From: Trichormus sp. NMC-1
GTDB lineage: Bacteria; Cyanobacteriota; Cyanobacteriia; Cyanobacteriales; Nostocaceae
Direction of reading: 5' to 3'
Assembly (NCBI RefSeq): GCF_001858025.1
Contig: NZ_LZQD01000001.1
Coordinates: 1,192,737 to 1,256,736, forward strand
Length of the DNA: 64,000 bases
How positions within the stretch are numbered: the stretch's first letter is position 1; each line of letters begins with the position of its first letter. Shown here in pieces: positions 46,808 through 55,775 of this stretch. The position numbers were made by a program, and so were the translations under genes. The notes under the pieces were generated by a model. It had not been told where the DNA came from. It worked only from the letters and a program-made list of their open reading frames with translations, and did no database searches.

Positions 46808-47263
46808 CTAATCCCAGTCAGGAACTACAGCGTCTTCACCACCAATACCGATGCCAGTGTTATATATTTCAGCATCAGTGATTGTGAGGTTATTCATTGA
46901 TGCTTGATATACGTTGGAATCGTTAATAGTCGCACTGGTGAGATTTGCACCATTGAGATTAGCTTGCTTCAAATTCACGTTAGTGACAAAAGCTGATGTT
47001 AAATTTGCACCGGCTAAATTTGCTCCAGTGAGGTCAGCACCTTCAAGGTTAGCATCTGTCAAATTAGCTCCTTGGAGATTTGCTCCTCGTAAATCTGCAC
47101 CAATTAAATGAGCGCCGCTGAGGTTTACTCTTGATAAATTGCACTTGGTGCATTCCCCAGTGGACAATAGCTTCTGTAAATCTTGCGTATTCCCAGCTTG
47201 AACTGAGTTAGCTAAAAATAGGGGAGCGACTAAGGCTATAACTGCTAATAGCTGGCGTTTCAT
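46808..47263 (-). CDS. Secreted pentapeptide-repeat protein
   Basis: A 151-residue protein with a signal peptide (MKRQLLAVIALVAPLFLANS, VQA cleavage) followed by ~75 residues of clear A(D/N)LxG pentapeptides (SGAHLIGADLRGANLQGANL and TDANLEGADLTGANLAGANL) that fold as a right-handed beta helix, and an acidic tail (GIGGEDAVVPDWD). Two cysteines (TGECTKCNLS) precede the repeats. Likely periplasmic or thylakoid-luminal. The ATG at 47263 has AAGGGGG upstream; the 16-codon upstream extension is unconserved. Confidence 0.9.
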   Translation of the reverse strand: MKRQLLAVIALVAPLFLANSVQAGNTQDLQKLLSTGECTKCNLSRVNLSGAHLIGADLRGANLQGANLTDANLEGADLTGANLAGANLTSAFVTNVNLKQANLNGANLTSATINDSNVYQASMNNLTITDAEIYNTGIGIGGEDAVVPDWD

Positions 47264-47557
47264 AATTTTTTCCCCCTTCTGGTATGGAGTAGCATCCGTT
47301 CTTTCCCTCACAATTCCATTATCTCACTAAATGCCTGAAGAATGCTGATTTACTTTACAAGCTAGATGTGATGTTTCACAAATTGGCTATTCAGGCTAAA
47401 ACTATGATTGGGCTTAGGTTTGAGCTATGTTTAATTCCTAATTTTGGGTAAATTGCTTCTATTAAATTTAGTGTTAAATATTTTTAAGTTGATTTACATA
47501 GCATAGTTTAGCCTGAGTAGTAAATAAGTATTTTATCCTATGAAAAAACTTTTTTAT

Positions 47558-48439
47558 TTAAGAGTTAGGACTATTTTTTGGCAGCAGAAATTCTTGCATA
47601 TACTCTGTCACTAATTCTGGCTGTTCTTGCTGCACCCAATGACCAGAATTAGGAATATATTTGATTTGTAAATTCCTAACATATTCTTCTGTTCCATAGG
47701 TGAGTTCTTTACCCAGTGCGGTGTCATGTTCTCCCCAAATCATCAAAGTGGGAACTTCGAGAATACTCCAATTTGTATTTGGTTTTAGCTGAGAAAACAG
47801 GTTGCGATAATAGTTCAACATAGCTGTGAGTGCGCCACGTTTAGCAGCAGCATCTTTATAAGCTTCAATATCTGCTGTTGTGAAGGCATTTTTATTGAAA
47901 GCTGTACCTTGAAGAGCTTTGGCTATGGCTTCGTAGTCTGAGGCTTGGAGGAGTAGTTCGGGAATCAACGGGAATTGAAATAAGAAAATGTAGTAGCTGC
48001 GTAATAGTTGCTGGGGAGTACTTAAGCCTTGGGCAAATTTGGCGGGATGGGGGAGGTTGAGTATAATTAATTTTTCTACCATATCTGGGTGAGTGTAGGC
48101 AAAATTCCAAGCGATCGCACCACCCCAATCGTGAGCCACTAAAATACAACTTTCGTATCCTAATCCCCGAACTACTCCCTCAATGTCTTTGACAAATTCA
48201 TCCATGACATAAGCTGATTTTGCTTGGGGTTTATCGCTGTCGTTATAGCCACGTAAATCAACAGCAACAACTTGATAATTTTGAGAAAATTCGGGAATTT
48301 GATGTCGCCAAGAATACCAAAATTCAGGAAAACCATGTAGCATTAACATTAAGGGTCCTTCCCCTTGAGTAACGTAGTGCAGTTGGATTTCGTTGGTGGT
48401 TATATAGGCGTGTGTCCAAGAATTTTCGATTATAGACAT
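47558..48439 (-). CDS. Alpha/beta hydrolase (epoxide-hydrolase-like)
   Basis: A 293-residue alpha/beta-fold enzyme: oxyanion motif MLHGFPEFWYSWRHQIPEFS, AVDLRGYNDSDKPQ, the nucleophile elbow VAHDWGGAIAW (Asp nucleophile as in epoxide hydrolases and dehalogenases), then IWGEHDTALG and catalytic His in PNSGHWVQQEQPELV. This pattern is the soluble epoxide hydrolase/haloalkane dehalogenase group; substrate unknown. No signal peptide. The ATG start gives MSIIENSWTH. Confidence 0.88.
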   Translation of the reverse strand: MSIIENSWTHAYITTNEIQLHYVTQGEGPLMLMLHGFPEFWYSWRHQIPEFSQNYQVVAVDLRGYNDSDKPQAKSAYVMDEFVKDIEGVVRGLGYESCILVAHDWGGAIAWNFAYTHPDMVEKLIILNLPHPAKFAQGLSTPQQLLRSYYIFLFQFPLIPELLLQASDYEAIAKALQGTAFNKNAFTTADIEAYKDAAAKRGALTAMLNYYRNLFSQLKPNTNWSILEVPTLMIWGEHDTALGKELTYGTEEYVRNLQIKYIPNSGHWVQQEQPELVTEYMQEFLLPKNSPNS

Positions 48440-48580
48440 AGAATTTAACTAAATTACTGAAATTGTTAGTCAAAGTGATTATACAGAGTATTTTTTAGAA
48501 AAACATCTATTAAAAGTTATGGTGTAAATGAGTAAAGTATAAATCCGTCGTGTTTAGAAAATTCTTAAGGTATAGAATCA

Positions 48581-49000
48581 GTGGTTAAATTACAAATTGA
48601 AAGGATAATTGCAATTCTCAAACAGGATTTACCCACATTGTTTGAGTCAGATATTTCTTATGATATCTATACACAGGATATCTTTTTTCGTGATCCTGTA
48701 AATAAATTTAAGGGTAAGTTTAATTATCGGATTATTTTTTGGACTTTGCGGTTTCACGCGCAGTTATTTTTTACGGAAATTGCTTTTGATTTACATGATG
48801 TTTCTCAGTCTGCGGAAGATACAATTTTAGCGAAGTGGACTGTACGCGGGGTTTTGCGGGTTCCTTGGAAAGCGCGGTTGTTTTTTAATGGGTATTCGAC
48901 TTATAAGTTGAACAATGAGGGTTTGATTTATGAGCATATTGATTCTTGGGATAGGGAACCTGGGGAGATTTTAAAGCAGTTTTTTAGGAAGGGAGAGTGA
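48581..49000 (+). CDS. DUF2358 protein
   Basis: A 139-residue protein of the SnoaL/NTF2-like DUF2358 group: IERIIAILKQDLPTLFESDI, then YTQDIFFRDPVNKFKGKFNY and TILAKWTVRGVLRVPWKARL, ending GLIYEHIDSWDREPGEILKQ. Found in cyanobacteria and plastids, function unknown. The start is GTG at 48581 with no strong ribosome-binding site. It is divergent from the preceding hydrolase gene. Confidence 0.8.
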   Translation: MVKLQIERIIAILKQDLPTLFESDISYDIYTQDIFFRDPVNKFKGKFNYRIIFWTLRFHAQLFFTEIAFDLHDVSQSAEDTILAKWTVRGVLRVPWKARLFFNGYSTYKLNNEGLIYEHIDSWDREPGEILKQFFRKGE

Positions 49001-49333
49001 TTTCGCGTTGGTGTTGAGGGTGGGTAGTGATTGAACCGCAAAGACGCGTTCGCGGTAGCGTTGCGAAGCAAAGAGCGCGAAGGAAGAGAGAAGAGGCACA
49101 CCGATCTTAAATAAATTGCAATAAACCGACTTTCAAGAAATACTTGACAAAACCCAAGCTTTTGGGTTTCACTCGTTCCCATGCTCTGCGTGGGAATGCA
49201 TATCTAGAGGCTCTGCCTCTAAAATACAGGAGGTAGAACCTCTAAGACGGCATTCCCAGTCTGGAGACTGGGAACGAGATCATTTTGTAAATCATTAAAT
49301 CCTGTAAATCCTGATTCAGACAACTTATTGAAT
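49001..49333. other. Repeat-rich gap before the DUF29 gene
   Basis: It holds a CGCGAAG/GCAAAGA-type dispersed repeat (about 49028-49095, GACGCGTTCGCGGTAGCGTT), the element at 49172-49278 and a TCCTGATTCAGACAA repeat at 49309-49323. No gene is seen. Confidence 0.7.
49172..49278. mobile_element. 107-bp inverted-repeat element CTCGTTCCCA...TGGGAACGAG
   Basis: Perfect 10-bp termini (CTCGTTCCCA/TGGGAACGAG) enclose nested hairpins (GCTCTGCGTGGGAATGC, GAGGCTCTGCCTC, GTCTGGAGAC). This is a common cyanobacterial small repeat that folds into several stems and carries no gene, so it is probably a non-autonomous element (MITE). Confidence 0.8.
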
Positions 49334-49765
49334 TTAATTCTCTCCTCCCAAAATCATATTCATCGCTTCCCGAATCACTTCATCCTGGTTTACCAAATTC
49401 CCCAACTCATCTGCTGCATACCTGCCTTCAAAAGCCTCCAAAGCCGCTTTTCTTAAAGCCGACTCATAAGCATCTTGCAAAGTTTCCAATAACTCATCTT
49501 CCGTTAAATAATAACCCTTACCCTTCGGTCGTTGATTAGTGCGTTGAATTTGTTTAACAGAATTAAAAATAGAAGTTTCCCAAGATCTAGTAGAACGTTT
49601 TTCAGCCGCTTGTTTAATCAAGTGCAATAAAACAATCATTCCATAACTAAAAATCTTATTTAACTTATCCGACTTACTCATTTCCTCCAACTCTTCCACC
49701 AATTCTAAAGCTTCAGGAATTTTACCATCATGTAATAATTCTTTTAAGATTAATAATTCTTCCAT
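49334..49765 (-). CDS. DUF29-family protein
   Basis: A 143-residue, wholly soluble protein: ELLHDGKIPEALELVEELEE, KIFSYGMIVLLHLIKQAAEK, RSTRSWETSIFNSVKQIQRT, YYLTEDELLETLQDAYESAL and LEAFEGRYAADELGNLVNQD. The pattern R(S/T)xSWExSI and the Y-L-T-E-D-E-L segment is that of the DUF29 group common in cyanobacteria; function unknown. The ATG start gives MEELLILKEL. The DUF29 and uvrA gaps hold dispersed repeats. Confidence 0.75.
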   Translation of the reverse strand: MEELLILKELLHDGKIPEALELVEELEEMSKSDKLNKIFSYGMIVLLHLIKQAAEKRSTRSWETSIFNSVKQIQRTNQRPKGKGYYLTEDELLETLQDAYESALRKAALEAFEGRYAADELGNLVNQDEVIREAMNMILGGEN

Positions 49766-49929
49766 AGTCTTGGATGACTCCTGTTTTTACACAACCTCTC
49801 ATACATCAACATTTACATTATAATCTAACTTTTTTCTTCCTTTGCTCCTCTGCGTCTTTGCGCGAAATCACAATTTAAAGAATAACGAACCACAGAGGCA
49901 CAGACAACACAGAGGAAGAGTTTTTGAGT

Positions 49930-49985
49930 AATGTTTATTTACATCCTGTACATCCTTAAATCCTGGACATCCTGATTCAGACAAC
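49930..49985. repeat. Dispersed repeat ending TCCTGATTCAGACAA at the uvrA 3' end
   Basis: TTTACATCCTGTACATCCTT then AAATCCTGGACATCCTGATT and CAGACAA, a common cyanobacterial repeat. Its last part overlaps the uvrA stop codon (49977-49979), so the repeat supplies the final Val codon and TGA of uvrA. Other copies of its end occur at 179 and 49309. Confidence 0.8.
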
Positions 49986-52919
49986 AGCCGGATATTGCTT
50001 CAACACCTGCTGTAAATACTGCCCAGTATAAGATCGCTGATTCTTCGCCACATCTTCCGGCGTTCCTACTGCGATTATTTCTCCTCCTTTATCTCCACCT
50101 TCTGGCCCCAAATCTATTACCCAATCAGAACAACGAATCACATCTAAATTATGTTCAATTACTAAAATCGAATTTCCTTTATCCACCAATCTTTGTAAAA
50201 CATCTAATAATTTGTGGACATCATAAAAAGATAAACCTGTGGTTGGTTCATCTATTAAATACAAAGTCTTTCCTGTGGCACGTCGAGATAATTCTGTTGC
50301 TAATTTCACCCGTTGCGCTTCTCCACCAGATAATGTTGTAGCTGGTTGTCCTAACTGTACATAACCTAAACCGACATCAACTAAAGTTTGTAATCTCGTC
50401 ACTGCTTTGGGAATATTTTGACAAAATTCTAATGCTTCTTCAACCGTCATGTTGAGAACATCAGAAATTGATTTATCCTTATATTTCACTTGTAAGGTTT
50501 CCCGGTTATATCTCGCACCTTTACAAATTTCACACTGCACGTAAACGTCAGGGAGAAAGTTCATTTCAATGACATTCACACCTTGTCCGCTACAAGCTTC
50601 ACAACGTCCACCTTTAACGTTGAAAGAAAATTGTCCAGGTTTATAACCTCTGGTTTTGGCTTCGATAGTTTGGGAAAAGACATCGCGGATAATATCGAAA
50701 ACCCCTGTATAAGTTGCGGGGTTAGAACGGGGAGTTCTGCCAATGGGTGATTGGTCGATAACGATCGCTTTATCAACGGAGTTTAAACCCTTAATTTCAT
50801 CGATATCTTTGGGTAAAGGAGCTTTTTTCAGTAAATGATGTTGTAAAGCTGGATAAAGTAATTCGTTAATTAAGGTAGATTTTCCCGAACCAGAAACACC
50901 TGTAACAGAGACAAGTTTCCCCAAGGGAATTTCGACATCGATATTTTGTAAGTTGTTGCGACGAGCATTTCTAATAGTTAAAGTGCGTCCGTTTCCTTCC
51001 CTTCTTTGGGCTGGGGTATTTATAACTCTTCTTCCTGATAGGTAAGCACCGGTTAAAGACTCTTCGGCATTGAGTAAGTTCTCTAAACTTCCTTGAGAAA
51101 TAATATTTCCCCCATGAATTCCGGCACCGGGACCGATATCAACTATATAGTTGGCTGCGCGAATAGTTTCTTCGTCATGTTCAACGACTATTAATGTATT
51201 TCCTAAATCGCGTAATTTGGTTAAGGTTTTCAGCAATCTGCCGTTATCTCTTTGATGTAAACCTATGCTGGGTTCATCTAAAACGTAAAGAACTCCTGTT
51301 AGTCCGGAACCGATTTGTGTAGCTAGACGAATGCGTTGCGCTTCTCCACCTGATAATGTCATGGCGGGACGATCTAAGGTGAGATAATCTAAGCCGACAT
51401 CTAATAAAAATTGTAATCGAGCTTTAACTTCTCTGAGAACTAAATCAGCAATTTGCGTTTGTCTCGGACTCAATTTTAAATTTTCTACTCTTTCCCGACA
51501 TTCCCGAATGGAAACGCTAGTAAAATCTAAAATTCCATATTGTCCTAACTTCACCGCTAAGGCTTCCGGTTTTAATCTTTTTCCTCCACATACTTCACAA
51601 GGTTGGTCAATTAAATATTCTTCCAACTTCTGTTTAACTAATTCGGTTCCGCCTTCATATTGGCGTTGCAATATGGGAATTACACCTTTAAAAATTTGCT
51701 TTTTCCCTTCTGGGGTTTTTTTGTCTTCTTCCCCATACAAGACAATTTTTTGCTGTTCCGGTGTCAACTTACCCCATTGTGTCTGTAACTCAAACCCATA
51801 AGTCTGTCCCAAACTATAAAGCAACTCTAAATAATAGGAGTTTTCTTTTTCTGACCAAGGGGCAATTGCCGCATACATCGGCGCATCTGGGTTAGGTACT
51901 ACCAATTCCTGGGAAAATCTTTTTAAGGTGCCGATACCGTGACAATGGGGACAAGCACCATAAGGTGAATTAAAAGAAAACAAACGTGGTGATAATTCTT
52001 CCATTACCGCACCATGTTCTGGACAAGCAAAGTTTTCTGAAAACACCATTTCTACAGATGATTCTTGTTCTGAAATACCTTGATTTTCTCCTGGGGTTGC
52101 TATATACTTACTATCAGACCGCTCCAGCGCTGCCCTATCAGATGTGTCATTTAATACCTCAATTACAGCAATACCGTGAGATTGCTTAAGACAGGTAGAA
52201 AGAGAATCGACCAAACGCTCTTGAATTCCAGCTTTTTTAACTAAACGGTCAATAACCAGTTCTATAGTATGTGTGATATTTTTATCTAATTCGATAGAAT
52301 CTGATAGCTCTCGCACCTCTCCATTTACCCTCACGCGCGTAAATCCTTGGGACGATAAACCCGATAAAAGTTTGCGGTGAGTCCCCTTTTTACCCCGGAC
52401 GACAGGAGCGAGAATTTGAAAACGGGTGCGATCGCTCAATTCCATAATGCGATCGCACATCTGGTCAATGGTTTGGGGAGCAATACAGCGATCGCACAGC
52501 GGACAATGAGGTTCACCAGCCCGACCAAACAACAATCGCAGATAATCATAAATTTCCGTCACCGTCCCCACAGTAGAACGAGGATTATGGGAAGTTGATT
52601 TTTGGTCAATGGAAATTGCCGGACTTAAACCTTCAATTGCTTCCACGTCCGGTTTATCCAACTGACCCAAAAATTGCCTGGCATAGGCGCTGAGAGATTC
52701 CACATAACGCCGCTGCCCTTCCGCGAAAATGGTATCAAAGGCCAAAGAAGATTTACCCGAACCAGAAACGCCAGTAAAGACAATCAAGCGATCGCGTGGC
52801 AACTCCAAATCAATATTTTTCAGATTATGCTGCCTAGCACCGCGAATGCGAATAGTATTCTGGCTGGTTTGGGGATATGGAAGACTACCGTTTAAAGATG
52901 CTGCTAGGTTTTCTGACAT
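49977..52919 (-). CDS. uvrA: Excinuclease ABC subunit A
   Basis: ATPase that recognises DNA damage and loads UvrB in nucleotide-excision repair. The 980-residue protein has two ABC modules: Walker A VFTGVSGSGKSSLAFD (about residues 48-63) and VSVTGVSGSGKSTLINELLY, signatures TLSGGEAQRIRLATQIGSGL and TLSGGEAQRVKLATELSRRA, Walker B LYVLDEPSIGLHQRD and LYLIDEPTTGLSFYD. Zinc modules C-x2-C: CPLCDRCI, CPEHGAVMEE...CPHCHG, CEVCGG and CEACSGQGV...CEICKG. The start is ATG 52919 (MSENLAASL). Its start region was copied to 57844-57886. Confidence 0.98.
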   Translation of the reverse strand: MSENLAASLNGSLPYPQTSQNTIRIRGARQHNLKNIDLELPRDRLIVFTGVSGSGKSSLAFDTIFAEGQRRYVESLSAYARQFLGQLDKPDVEAIEGLSPAISIDQKSTSHNPRSTVGTVTEIYDYLRLLFGRAGEPHCPLCDRCIAPQTIDQMCDRIMELSDRTRFQILAPVVRGKKGTHRKLLSGLSSQGFTRVRVNGEVRELSDSIELDKNITHTIELVIDRLVKKAGIQERLVDSLSTCLKQSHGIAVIEVLNDTSDRAALERSDSKYIATPGENQGISEQESSVEMVFSENFACPEHGAVMEELSPRLFSFNSPYGACPHCHGIGTLKRFSQELVVPNPDAPMYAAIAPWSEKENSYYLELLYSLGQTYGFELQTQWGKLTPEQQKIVLYGEEDKKTPEGKKQIFKGVIPILQRQYEGGTELVKQKLEEYLIDQPCEVCGGKRLKPEALAVKLGQYGILDFTSVSIRECRERVENLKLSPRQTQIADLVLREVKARLQFLLDVGLDYLTLDRPAMTLSGGEAQRIRLATQIGSGLTGVLYVLDEPSIGLHQRDNGRLLKTLTKLRDLGNTLIVVEHDEETIRAANYIVDIGPGAGIHGGNIISQGSLENLLNAEESLTGAYLSGRRVINTPAQRREGNGRTLTIRNARRNNLQNIDVEIPLGKLVSVTGVSGSGKSTLINELLYPALQHHLLKKAPLPKDIDEIKGLNSVDKAIVIDQSPIGRTPRSNPATYTGVFDIIRDVFSQTIEAKTRGYKPGQFSFNVKGGRCEACSGQGVNVIEMNFLPDVYVQCEICKGARYNRETLQVKYKDKSISDVLNMTVEEALEFCQNIPKAVTRLQTLVDVGLGYVQLGQPATTLSGGEAQRVKLATELSRRATGKTLYLIDEPTTGLSFYDVHKLLDVLQRLVDKGNSILVIEHNLDVIRCSDWVIDLGPEGGDKGGEIIAVGTPEDVAKNQRSYTGQYLQQVLKQYPAVV

Positions 52920-53450
52920 ATTGACAGGCTGAAGGAATGTTGCACAGTGAAACAGTTCTTCATAATACTATTTTTATTCAAGATATGCTAGAAAAATCCG
53001 TCTCTCATAATTAGTTGGACAAAATTAAATTCATTCGGGGAGACAGAGGACAGGGAACAAGGAACAGAAAGACTATCTGTGTAGTTGATTCTCTCTACTC
53101 CCTTCCTACCAGAAGAATATTATATCTTTGATTCTGACAAAATAATTTACAAAGTTGGTTAAGGTGGTGAAGATGGTTTAGATATCTATCATCTCCCCAA
53201 TGGCAGATTTTCTAAGTCCGCGTTTAAGAGTTTGCTTGATTTTTAGGTGTGGCATCAAGGTTATAAGTTTATCTTTTAAACTACGCGGAAATTGCCCAAC
53301 AGGCAGAATAAGAAAAACAATCTCCTAAACAAGTTTTTTGATGAGATATAAATCCCTGAGACTAACCTGAGACTAAATTTAATTAATTAGGGTTTGCTTA
53401 GTGTATCAGTGGCACTATTACGAATTACCAATTACGAATTACGAATTATA
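52920..53450. other. Intergenic region upstream of uvrA with possible remnant
   Basis: Upstream of uvrA lie about 530 bp. At 53181-53250 a frame reads GLDIYHLPNGRFSKSAFKSL with early stops, which may be a gene remnant but is not recognised. At 53417-53447 are three CGAATTA-type heptamers next to the kinase stop. The uvrA promoter must lie at the left end. Confidence 0.4.
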
Positions 53451-54506
53451 TTAATTTTGTCCTGGGTTAATAGTTGCTTCATCGGCATTGAGAAAATTTT
53501 GGATTTCAATCGTTGAATTAGCAGCACCATCAACTGGAGAAACTATCAAATTTGTTCCCAGCAAAGCTAATATTGCTAAAATTCCTAAACCCAATATAAC
53601 TATATTTTTTTTCTGTAGGATTAAGGCAACTAAATCATCTATCTTCGTCCCAGAAGCAATTACCCGAATTGGTATAAGTGCTTGTAAAGCATCCGCAGCA
53701 TTAGCATAACGACGTTTGCGGTTAGGTTGCACCATTTTCTTTAACCATAACCTAAACTGCGGACTGATCTGGGGAAGTAATTTCTGAAAATTAAAGCGAT
53801 AGTTATGATCAATTAATTTACCGATATCCACAGAACGAGTATTTGTTAATAAGCAAATGAGAGTTGCACCTAAACTATATAAATCCGAAGCTGCTGTCAA
53901 CTCATGACCATATTGTTCTTCTGGAGGCATAAAACCAGGAGTACCTGCAACCAAAGTACTAAAATCGGTCTTAGCATCTTGTAACCTTGCTAAACCAAAG
54001 TCAACTAAATAAGCATTTAAATGCTCATCTACCAAAATGTTATCAGGTTTTATATCCCGATGAATAATCGGAGGAACTTGCTGTTGTAGATAAACCAAAA
54101 TTTCTAAAATCGAGAAAGCAATTTGCTTCATTTCTAGCGGATTAAAGCTGCATTTTAAGCCTAAAGATGGAGCATTTTTATATTCTAGTATCAGACAAAA
54201 AAAACCGGGTTTTTCAAAACAATCTATATAATGGGGGATGCGGGGATGATTCAGTTGTTGAAGTATTTGAATTTCCCGTTCATAAGCTTTCACTCCCGAC
54301 CAGTCAGCAGTCGTATTTGCAAAACAGAATTCTTTAATTACTACTTTTTTGTGAGAGTTAATTTTCTTTGCTAAATAAGTAATGCGTCCTCCTTCTAAGT
54401 TACGTCCTAATTCTCTAATAACTTGATAGCCTGCTGCGTCAAAATCAGGGTGATAGTTACAGGGAATTTTCCCTTCATATTCATGACTTAAGTCAAACTC
54501 CGTCAT
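53451..54506 (-). CDS. Serine/threonine protein kinase, membrane-anchored
   Basis: A 351-residue Hanks-type kinase: a degenerate nucleotide loop (IRELGRNLEGGRITYLAKKI), VVIKEFCF (catalytic Lys), HRDIKPDNILVD (catalytic loop), DFGLARL, GTPGFMPPEEQYG and DLYSLGATLICLLT. A helix (NIVILGLGILAILALLGTNL) follows at about residue 300, with a short tail, so the kinase domain is probably cytoplasmic. The glycine-rich loop lacks the GxGxxG spacing, typical of a cyanobacterial subgroup. ATG 54506 was chosen; a GTG three codons upstream is open. No partner gene is adjacent. Confidence 0.88.
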   Translation of the reverse strand: MTEFDLSHEYEGKIPCNYHPDFDAAGYQVIRELGRNLEGGRITYLAKKINSHKKVVIKEFCFANTTADWSGVKAYEREIQILQQLNHPRIPHYIDCFEKPGFFCLILEYKNAPSLGLKCSFNPLEMKQIAFSILEILVYLQQQVPPIIHRDIKPDNILVDEHLNAYLVDFGLARLQDAKTDFSTLVAGTPGFMPPEEQYGHELTAASDLYSLGATLICLLTNTRSVDIGKLIDHNYRFNFQKLLPQISPQFRLWLKKMVQPNRKRRYANAADALQALIPIRVIASGTKIDDLVALILQKKNIVILGLGILAILALLGTNLIVSPVDGAANSTIEIQNFLNADEATINPGQN

Positions 54507-54694
54507 ATAATTCACATCAGGAGAATATTGTCAATACAAAAATTGAAAGAAATATCATCCCCATAGGTAATGGATAATTGTTTCTCTAATTACCAATTAC
54601 CTATTACCCCTTACCAATTCCAGATAGTTTTTTTGTTTTTTACCCTGTTTACACCAAGACGCAAATAGTTGCTATCGGTCTTGGTGAAGAATTA

Positions 54695-55579
54695 TCACTT
54701 TTGCCTTAACCAATCAACAATCTCAGCATTGACAACCGATGGAACTTCATCATGGGGACAATGACCGGCACCGGGAATGGAAACAATTTTGATGTCTTTG
54801 CCATTTTCACGCGCCTCTTCGTAAATCTTAGCCCCTGTAATTGGTGTCCAGGGATCATTTGCACCCCAAATTACTAGTAAAGGCCATTCTAACTTAGGCA
54901 ATAGCTCTTCTGGGGAAGGACCAGGAGGTGCTGTGAGGATAGCTGCAAAAACTTGTTGTGCGCCTGGGTCACAGGATGGAGTATAAAGTAAATCAACAAG
55001 TTCATCGGTTACAGCATTGCGATCGCCATAAACTTGATACAATGTGCGGCGAATCTGTGATTTTTGGCGAATGCGGTTAAAGACGAATTTACCAGTTATG
55101 GGGTTAGCTACCAACTTGTTAAAAGTCCCCATTACCACTCGTAAGGCTGGGTTCAATTCATGGGGACGGTGACTCAAACCACCCGCAGAGTTAATTAACA
55201 CACCCCCAGCCGCAATTTCCGGGTATTCTGTGATCACCATCAAACTCAAAAGTGCGCCAATGGAATTTCCTATAAATACCGTTGGTTCTTGAATATGTGC
55301 ATTCCAGAAATCTTTTAATAGTTCTGCCCAGAGTTCCATGCTATAATTTATAGCTGCTTTATCAGAACCACCAAAACCCAATAAATCCACAGCAAAAACC
55401 CGATAACCAGCATCAGCTAAAACCGGGATATTCTTGCGCCAGTGACCAATGGAAGCACCAAAGCCGTGAATTAGCACCAGCGGCTGTCCTACACCCATGA
55501 CAGTGTACTGAATTTTGTAATCTCGCCAAATCCAAACTTGTTTTGCAAATGTTGGTGACGGCTCGGTTGTTATAGTCAT
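54695..55579 (-). CDS. Alpha/beta hydrolase (serine type)
   Basis: A 294-residue hydrolase: LVLIHGFGASIGHWRKNIPV (oxyanion HG), AVDLLGFGGSDKAAINYSM, nucleophile elbow FIGNSIGALLSLM (Ser), Asp in VIWGANDPWTP and His in PGAGHCPHDEVPSVV. It is a cyanobacterial/plastid subgroup of unknown substrate. The ATG at 55579 opens MTITTEPSPTFAKQVWIW. Part of its central coding region (55095-55290) was copied to 57650-57845 with a single base change. Confidence 0.88.
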   Translation of the reverse strand: MTITTEPSPTFAKQVWIWRDYKIQYTVMGVGQPLVLIHGFGASIGHWRKNIPVLADAGYRVFAVDLLGFGGSDKAAINYSMELWAELLKDFWNAHIQEPTVFIGNSIGALLSLMVITEYPEIAAGGVLINSAGGLSHRPHELNPALRVVMGTFNKLVANPITGKFVFNRIRQKSQIRRTLYQVYGDRNAVTDELVDLLYTPSCDPGAQQVFAAILTAPPGPSPEELLPKLEWPLLVIWGANDPWTPITGAKIYEEARENGKDIKIVSIPGAGHCPHDEVPSVVNAEIVDWLRQK

Positions 55580-55775
55580 TAGTTAAGATTCCTAAAGTAT
55601 TGTTTTTTTATAGTAATCTTCTTAGACCTCAGAGGATTATGGACAAAATTTTTGGTTCAATATTATGCAACCTATCACCTGTAAGTTTCACTGGTATGGA
55701 AAAGTTAATCATTTTAACAACTTTGTCACCTACTTAACATTCTAGGTCATTCGATACAATGTAATATGGTATACT

